Source of the DNA: Ceratopteris richardii
Lineage: Eukaryota; Streptophyta; Polypodiopsida; Polypodiales; Pteridaceae
Reading direction: 5' to 3'
Assembly: GCA_020310875.1 (NCBI GenBank)
Contig: CM035431.1
Span: forward strand, 12,294,055-12,358,054
DNA length: 64,000 nucleotides
The position numbers and the translations under genes are program-made. Below, one piece after another: positions 57,395 through 64,000 of the stretch. Under the pieces are notes generated by a model. It made no database searches. It saw only the letters and a program-made list of their open reading frames with translations, and was not told where the DNA came from. Every line of letters begins with the position of its first letter. Within the stretch, counting starts at the first letter, position 1.

Positions 57395-59320
57395 TCATGC
57401 AATGTATTCTAAAGACAAAAAGAAAGCTAGCAAAGGAAAGCAACAATCAATTGAAGATGAAGGTACTCCAAGTCAAGCAAACTTCCTAAGAGGAAGAGGA
57501 AGTGGCAGAAGTAGAGGAAGAGGTAGAAATAACAAAGATAATGTCAGAGCTTGTTGGATATGTGGTAAGACAATCATCTATCTCATGATTGTTGGCATAA
57601 TAATCAAAGCAATGGTGATTTTAATCAGAACTTTAATCAAAGAGGAAGAGGTGGCAGATATCAGAGAGGAAACTTTAGAGGTAGAGGTGGTAGGAATTCT
57701 TTTGGAAGAGGTGGAGGAAGAAACTTCCAAAATCAATCCTATAATAACACCTACTACAATTATGCATCAGATCAGAAAGAAGATTCGACTCTTATTATGA
57801 ATGCAACATGTGAAGCCTCACATGAAGACATGAGAGTATTTTATATTGACTCAGGATGTAGGAATCATCTGAGTGGAAATATTGCTTTGATGACTGCTCT
57901 AGATCATAAGGCAATCAATCACATAGTTCAAACATGTGACAATACAAAGCACAAAGTAAAGTCAATTGGTTCAGTTAAAGCCAAAGATGGAAGTACTCTC
58001 TTGAGTAAGGTTCTGTATGTTCCTACAATTCCAAAGAACTTGATCAGTGTAGGACAAATTGTGGAAAAAGGATATGAGGTAAGGTTCACTAATGATGGAG
58101 TTTATGTTGAAGACCCTAGTCAAGGGTATAAACAAATTGTTACAGGAAAGAGGGAAGGAAGGCTCTTCACATTAAAGATACAAGGTAATGTTGGACATGC
58201 TATGTTTACATATGGAGAGCAAAAGGTGTCTGAATTGGATCTTTGGCATAAAAGACTTGGACACTTTAATGAAAGAGGTATCAAAGAAATGGTTAACAAA
58301 AGTTCAGTGCTTGGATTGCCTAATGTTGCAGGTCAACACATGACATACAAATGTGAAGCATGTCAATTAGGTAAGGCTCATAAGAAATCATATAATAAGC
58401 ATGGTTTAATGTATTCAAAAAGACTTGAATTGGTACATACAGATGTGTGGGGTCCTTCAAAGGACTTCAGTATAAATGGTTCAAGATATTATGTCATATA
58501 TGTTGATGATGCTACCAGGTGGATTACAATCTATGTGATCAAAGACAAGTCAGAAGTGTTTAATACATTTAAACACTATCATGCATATGCAAAAAGAATT
58601 ACAGGTCAAAAATTGAAGAGGTTAAGGTCACTTGGAGGGGGAGAGTATTTCTCTAATGAGTTCAGTGATTATTTGTGGAATGCAGATATAAAGAGAGAGG
58701 TTACTTGCAGGTACTCTCCTCAACAAAATGGTGTAGCAGAAAGGAGAAATAGAACTCTTGTTGAGTTTGCAAGATCCATGATGAAGGAGAAAAATTGCCC
58801 AAATTACTTGTGGGCTGAGGCTGTAAATACAGCTACTTATTTGGTCAATAGGTTACCATGTAAAGCCTTGCAGGGTATGACACCATATGAAGCTTGGTGG
58901 GGTAAGAGACCTACCTTGGATCATTGTAAAATATTTGGATGCTTGGCATATGCATATGTGCCATCACAATTGAGGCATAAATTGGAACCTAAAGTAGAGA
59001 AGTATGTATTCATTGGTTATGATGACAAGCAGATGGGTTATAGGTTGTGGAGTCCATCCACAAAGCAATTCCTTGTGTCTAAGGATGTTACGTTTGATGA
59101 GCAAGGTGCTTGGTATGCAGGTACACTTAATATTCATGTAGAGGTTGAAGAAGTTGTGAATCAAAAGAAAGGTAAATCAAAGGTTCAAATATTTGATGAA
59201 GATGAGAACAATGAATTACAGGTTGAAGTTGAAGAAGTGCCAAGGTTTTATCTAGAATGTGATGAACCAGAAACTTCAAGAAGTGGAGAAGTCAGAAGGT
59301 CATCTAGGCACAAATGGCAA
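57395..59320 (+). pseudogene. Copia-D gag end, protease and integrase
   Basis: After gypsy-E the copia-D sequence resumes. It shows the RG-rich gag region and CWICGKT, the protease site (FYIDSGCRNHLSG, Arg in place of the usual Ser), the HHCC block (LWHKRLGHFNERG, CEACQLGKAH), and the integrase core with HTDVWGPSKDF and NGVAERRNRT. It ends in the linker before reverse transcriptase, where copia-G begins. Frames 57402-57800 and 57797-59470 cover it; the last 50 codons of the second are copia-G LTR. Fossil. Confidence 0.87.
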
Positions 59321-60035
59321 TGTAAGACAATAGTGACGCAATATAACACAGGAGCAATAGCAGAGAAGATAACAGATATAGGAGAATCTCAACAATTTTC
59401 TACTAGCAGCAAGTACAAAGATGATGGCGTTGTCCACCCGTGCGCTCTCAAGGTAGAGCTTAAATGGTGATCTAGACAACTCTAGATAGGGAGATACAAG
59501 GTAGAGGTATGCTGGCTCAACTCGATGTCTCAGGTAGTCGAGAAGTCATGTATATATAGGATCATCGGTGGCCTTCCGTAGACGGCTATACATGGGCGGT
59601 AGAGCATGGGCGGCCACCGTCCGCGTAATTGTCATACACGGCTTAGACCGATTGATCCGACCTAACAAATATAAATGATTTCTGACTCTGACAGGGAATA
59701 TTCTATGGAATATTCCCTTTACCATCGTGCCGGGGACGCTACCCCCGGACCCCCACCAGGGAGCCCGCTAGCCCCCTAGGACCCCCCAACCAGGGGGCCC
59801 GCTGACCCCCTTGGACCCCCCAGGCGGGGCTGCTCCCCGCTGCCCCGGACCCCCCAATTGGGGACCCTGGTAACTCCCTTTCCTTACAATACTTTACATG
59901 GTCCAATATGACCATCCAACATGTAAGTTGGGATTCCCATCAATTGGGTAATGCACACTTGGCTTCTCCTCATAATGGGGGACTTACAAAATGTGCATAC
60001 AATCATGAGGGGTAGACATTGATCATATACTAACA
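59321..60035 (-). repeat. Copia-G 3' LTR
   Basis: 715 bp with a coding-strand TATA-like CTATATATAC near 59555 and a strongly GC-rich tandem block at 59735-59870 made of ggaccccccaa and agggggcccgct phrases. The LTR starts straight after copia-D sequence. Confidence 0.85.
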
Positions 60036-60063
60036 CCCCCCCTCAATGTTTACCGATGAAAAA

Positions 60064-60450
60064 TCAAGTAGGTTTCGGTCCTATGCCCATCTGTTGAAGA
60101 TGTCTGTTGAGCTGCTCTCTTCCAAGTGCTTTAATGAATATGTTAGCACAATTTGCCTCTGTTGGGCAATATTCTAACTCCACAATTTCATCTTCAATAA
60201 GCTCACGAATGTAATGGTACTGTACTTCTATGTGCTTGGTCCGAGCATGAAATACTGGGTTCTTTGCAATAGCCATACAACTTTGATTATCACACTTGAG
60301 TACAGTCGCCATATTTGATGGAAAGCCTAGATCTGCAAGAATTCTCCTTAACCAGACTGCCTCACAAGAAGCAAAACAAGTTGCTTTGTACTCTGCTTTA
60401 GTGGAGGAGAGTGCGAGAGTTGGTTGCTTTCTACTTACCCAAGAAAACAT
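60064..60450 (-). pseudogene. Copia-G RNase H, C-terminal end
   Basis: The 128-codon frame has SWVSRKQPTLALSSTKAEYKA, KCDNQSCMAIAKNPVFHARTKHIEVQYHYIRE and a C-terminal tail, the standard end of a Ty1/copia polyprotein. It is clearly different in sequence from the B/H and A/C/D/F groups. Partial because copia-H inserted upstream of it on the coding strand. Confidence 0.9.
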
Positions 60451-60470
60451 TCCTGAACCAAGTGAGAAAC

Positions 60471-61608
60471 TGTTGAGGAATCACTCACGAATTTGACAAA
60501 CGGACATAAAAAGAAAAAGAAGGAGAAGGCAGAATCTTCAGGAAATCAAAATTTCAGGCGCGCAGTATGCGTTGTCAATACGCGGTGAGCGCATTAATAG
60601 AGTAACAGAGCTATCAGAGCAATAAACCGCGGGGTACGCGTAATGCTCACATTAAAATAGGAGCGTGGAAGAGCGCCGAAAAAGTGTATATATACATCAA
60701 GCATTAGAAGGAAAAAGAGAGAGAACAAGAGAGAAGAGAGAGCTTCCAAAGAGATAGCATAAGTAGAAGAAGACGCCAGAGATCGCGTATGTATAGATGA
60801 ATAACAGAAGCCTGAGATATCGGGTATTCATCTAAGAGAGATGGTAATAAGAAACTACTCAATATAGGAGAGTTTCTATAGCTTCAGCAAGAAGAGGCCA
60901 AGCTCACTTGTACACATCTTCTCTAATGAAAACACATGATTATGTGGATGTTTGTGCGTATTGTTTGTATGCGGAAGAAACAGAGTATGTTTTAAAGTTA
61001 GTCAGCAATTAATGTTTTCTCAGTAAACGCATTTTCGGTCAGTTACAGTTCTTACGGTAAACGAGTAATTTTTCGGTAGAACAACGAAGTATATCTCGCA
61101 GTAGAATTCGAATTTTTGTGTGAGAGATAGCTCATTCTGTAGCTAGAAATCTCTACTTCCAGTTGATCAAAGTTTCCGGTGGAAAAGATATCTATACACA
61201 GTACAAAGTGTGACCGAAAAGAGGCTGTCTGAACTAGTGAAGTTTTTCTTTAAACTTCAGAAAGTGTTCAGTAAGTTAAGGAAGCTTTTGCGTCACTTCC
61301 TTACTTCATGTATGTTCACTTGAAGTAATCATAAACAGAATTGAAGTTCATTCCTGTACAATTCCGGTACGATTACGGTGATAGTCCAGTGAAGTTTTCG
61401 GTGAAATCTTTCAGTGAATTTAGAGCGCAGTCTTATATGTTGAGCGCTAGACTTCGCTAAGCTATTGATTGATTACAGAGGTGTTCTGAATCACTTTAGC
61501 TTAGTTCTCTATTTTGGCGGCGTGGCAATTTCCGCAGGCCTGACAAGGTTCAAGCCTTGCCGCGACGACCATCATCGGCGACATCTGAGCGAAAGATAAT
61601 CACCAACA
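60471..61608 (+). repeat. Copia-H 5' LTR
   Basis: 1138 bp from TGTTGAGGAATCACTCACG to CACCAACA, recognisably related to the copia-B LTR at both ends but much diverged within. It is richer in CG dinucleotides (for example gcgcagtatgcg near 60558) than the copia-B LTR. A TATA-like GTATATATAC lies near 60686. Confidence 0.88.
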
Positions 61609-61692
61609 ATTGGTATCAGAGCTGGTTAGTCCCACGAGCGGCATCAAAGCCAAAAGAACTCTCAAGGGCAACCTAAGGCAACCAAGAAAATC

Positions 61693-62508
61693 ATGGCAGA
61701 TCATGTCCAAATTGAGAAGCTAGACAGAGATAATTATCCCGCGTGGGTAATGCGCATGGAAGCCTTACTTATGAGTAAGGACTTAATGATGTATGTGACT
61801 GGAGAAGAAAAGAAGCCGACCTTCGAAGATGATAGCCAACCAGAAAAGGAAGAGTTAGAAGCTTTGAAGCTGTGGCAGAAGAAAGATGCAACGGCAAGAG
61901 CCTACATCTACAATACTGTCTCAGATCATCTACTACCGCACATTAGAGGTCTGGAGAAAGCAGAGGACATATGGAGTGCATTGGAAGACCACTTCCAAAA
62001 TACTACGAAAGCTAGAAAGGCTAGCTTATGGTCCGAATTCACAACCCTCAAAAAGAAGCCGAGTCAAAGCATTAGTGACTACGTCACCAAAATGAAGGAT
62101 CTAGCAGATAGTCTTGGATCCATAAATGAAGATGTCAAGGATCACAGATTGATAGCGCAACTGTTAACAGGTTTGAGAGGAGATGAAAGGTGGAAACCTT
62201 TCCTACTATCAACTCAACTTTCTTTAAATCATTTTGTGCCAGATTTAAATCAGTTGCTTGGTTTAATGCTCACATATGAGCAAGACCTGAAAGGAGACAC
62301 AGATAAAGGACAAAGCTCTGCAATGTACATGAAGAACAAAAAGAAAGATAAAGGTAAGTCAAAAGACGAAGAAGAGTCGAGCTCTCAGGCCTATTACGCA
62401 AGAGGTAAAGGCACTGGCAGAGGAAGAGCAAGAGGTTTTGGAAGAGGAAGAAGTAACCAAAATACCAACAAGAAAGCTTGCTGGATTTGTGGACTAAGTA
62501 ATCATTAG
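61693..62508 (+). pseudogene. Copia-H gag
   Basis: A 271-codon frame starting MADHVQIEKLDRDNYPAWVMRM, close to copia-B gag along its whole length: helical region, RG-rich stretch and the first part of the CCHC knuckle (CWICGLSNH). Part of a broken element. Confidence 0.88.
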
Positions 62509-64000
62509 GCACATGACTGTTGGCACAACCAACAGGGATCAAATCAAAATCAGAACAGTAATAGCAGAGGCAGAAGCGGAAGATATCAGACTGATTTTCA
62601 AAGAGGAAGACAAAACCAAAGAGGAGGCTATGGTAGAGGTGGAATGAGAAGTTGGGGACAAAATCAATCCTACAACACCACCTACAACAACTATGCAAAT
62701 GACACACAGAATGAAAGCCATACATCGTTGATAATGAACTCAATCAGCACATCTAATAACGAAGATCTAAAGGTATTTTACATTGACTCTGGATGTTCTA
62801 ATCACTTGTCAGGAAATATAGAACTAATGTCAGAACTAGAAAAGGGTAGCTCTAGTCACACTGTTCAAACAGGTGACAATACGAGACATAGCGTACATTC
62901 AATTGGAAAAGTGAAATGCAAAAGTGGAGCAAATTTGCTAACCAATGTTTTGTATGTTCCGACAATACCGAAAAATTTGATCAGTGTGGGACAGATAGTT
63001 GAGAAAGGTTTTCAGGTAAGATTTACAAATAAAGGTGTATTTGTAGAAGATCCCGAGAACGGATACAACCAGATTGTTTCTGGAAAGAAAGAAGGAATGA
63101 CCCCTTATGAAGCATGGTGGGGAAAGAAGCCAACACTTGATCACTGCAAAGTGTTTGGATCAATAGCGTATGATTATGTACCGTCTCAACTTAGACATAA
63201 GCTTGAACCGAAAGCAGAGAAATATGTGCTTGTCGGATATGATGAAAAGCAAATGGGTTATAGGTTATGGAGTCCTCTAACCAAACAATTTACTGTTTCC
63301 AGAGATGTAACGTTTGATGAACAGAAAAGCTGGTATGCAGATCAGAGTCATGCAGCTGAAGAATTTGAAGAAGAGATAAAAAGGAAAGAGAAAGGGAAAT
63401 CAATTGTACAGGTGAACAGAGATGAAGATCATATGCAGGCGAGTACGTCCAGAAGCAGATCAGGTATGAGAAACGAAGATGAAGACGTGTATTCAGATGC
63501 ACATGAAGAATATGAGCTAAGAAGGTCAAATAGAGTAAGAAGAAAACCCGAAAGGTACTCGTATGATACATCGTATATAACTCAGAAAGATTTTGCATAC
63601 ATGGTTAAGGATGATGATGAACCTCAAAGCTATGACGAAGCTAAAAACAAAAAGCAATGGCAAGAAGCAATGGAAGAAGAATTCAGCGCACTGGAAGAGA
63701 ACAAGACATGGGAGCTTGTTCCTAAACCAAATGGTAAGAAAGTGATCGGAAATAAATGGGTTTTCAAAATTAAGAAACTTGCAGATGGAAGGATAGCCAG
63801 ACATAAAGCAAGACTAGTTATCAAGGGCTATGCTCAGATGCATGGCATAGACTATGACGAGACGTTTAGTCCAGTGGTAAAGATGTCAACTATAAGGATA
63901 GTGATTGCTATAGCAGCATCAAAAGGATGGAAGCTAACTCAGCTAGATATAAAGAACGCATTTTTAAATGGATATATATCAGATGAAGTCTATATGGAAC
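62509..64000 (+). pseudogene. Copia-H protease, integrase-end and reverse transcriptase sequence
   Basis: The plus-strand sequence carries the protease site FYIDSGCSNHLSG (near 62778), the end of the integrase region (PYEAWWGKKPTLDHCKVFG) and the post-integrase linker. It then has TWELVPKPNGKKVIGNKWVFK and QLDIKNAFLNGYISDEVYME at the window edge. It aligns with copia-B by eye, but not over the full length. Fossil. Confidence 0.82.

Larger units (their letters stand above)
37797..59320 (+). mobile_element. Copia-D: broken Ty1/copia element split by gypsy-E and copia-G
   Basis: Plus-strand element inserted in the copia-C LTR. Visible parts are the 5' LTR (37797-38810), primer site TGGTATCAGAGC (38812-38823), gag (39033-39650) and, after gypsy-E, the rest of gag, protease, integrase and the start of the post-integrase linker (57395-59320). 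Copia-G then begins, so the 3' part and 3' LTR lie beyond the window. Besides the two insertions there are a few coding breaks. Gypsy-E's duplication GCAGG lies in copia-D gag on both sides. Confidence 0.9.
59321..60470 (-). mobile_element. Copia-G: Ty1/copia element, only its 3' end visible
   Basis: A minus-strand element inserted in copia-D: 3' LTR (59321-60035), polypurine tract on the coding strand (GAGGGGGGG, at 60036-60045) and the end of pol (60064-60470). Copia-H then interrupts it, and the remainder should lie beyond the window. Its LTR (TGTTAG start, CTTACA end on the coding strand) and its protein belong to a different copia lineage from all others here. Confidence 0.87.
60471..64000 (+). 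mobile_element. Copia-H: broken Ty1/copia element running off the window
   Basis: Relative of copia-B. A 1138-bp 5' LTR (60471-61608), primer site TGGTATCAGAGC (61611-61622), then gag and pol on the plus strand up to the last base. The left flank is GAAAC. The element is broken (at least two visible breaks), and its 3' LTR is outside the window, so the LTRs cannot be compared. It inserted in copia-G. Confidence 0.92.

Overview
The window looks like a repeat-dense chromosomal segment of a land plant with a large genome. The evidence is two Ty3/gypsy elements of plant Athila/Tat-like type, six Ty1/copia elements with plant initiator-Met-tRNA primer sites, short telo-box-like AAACCCTAA motifs, long AT and AC microsatellites, and almost no host coding sequence. 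I cannot name the species; a fern, gymnosperm or other large-genome plant would all fit.

Layout. Positions 1-5400 are AT-rich host DNA. They hold one recognisable fragment, an FCP1/NLI-type phosphatase-like domain on the minus strand (2732-3500), and an unrecognised minus-strand ORF at 4346-5113. Positions 5420-8644 and 25552-25889 are two halves of one array built on a palindrome, CTCGAACTTAAGTTCGAG, repeated about every 90-130 bp. Gypsy-1 (8645-25547, minus strand, broken) splits the array and is itself split inside its protease region by copia-A (15508-21954, minus). Copia-B (25895-32371, plus, looks whole, very young) sits where the array meets a long AC/AT microsatellite (32377-32880).

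From 33572 to the right edge is a nest of insertions. Copia-C (minus, partial) is entered by copia-D (plus). Copia-D is entered by gypsy-E (39656-57389, minus) and by copia-G (from 59321, minus). Gypsy-E is entered by copia-F (42018-48462, minus, looks whole, very young), and copia-G by copia-H (from 60471, plus, running off the window). Five-base target duplications are visible for copia-A (GGATG), copia-B (ACACG), gypsy-E (GCAGG) and copia-F (CACAT), plus CAAG for gypsy-1. LTR divergence agrees with the nesting order: gypsy-1 is oldest, copia-A intermediate, and B, E and F very recent.

The most unusual object is gypsy-E. Its two 609-bp LTRs are in inverted rather than direct orientation, yet a 5-bp duplication flanks the whole unit. 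Its polyprotein carries two tandem HHCC integrase zinc modules and a second retropepsin-like domain after the integrase. Its gag region shows no CCHC knuckle, and its 5' leader holds a minisatellite built on the palindrome AATCGCGATT. I saw no rRNA or tRNA gene, no CRISPR array and no clearly intact host gene.
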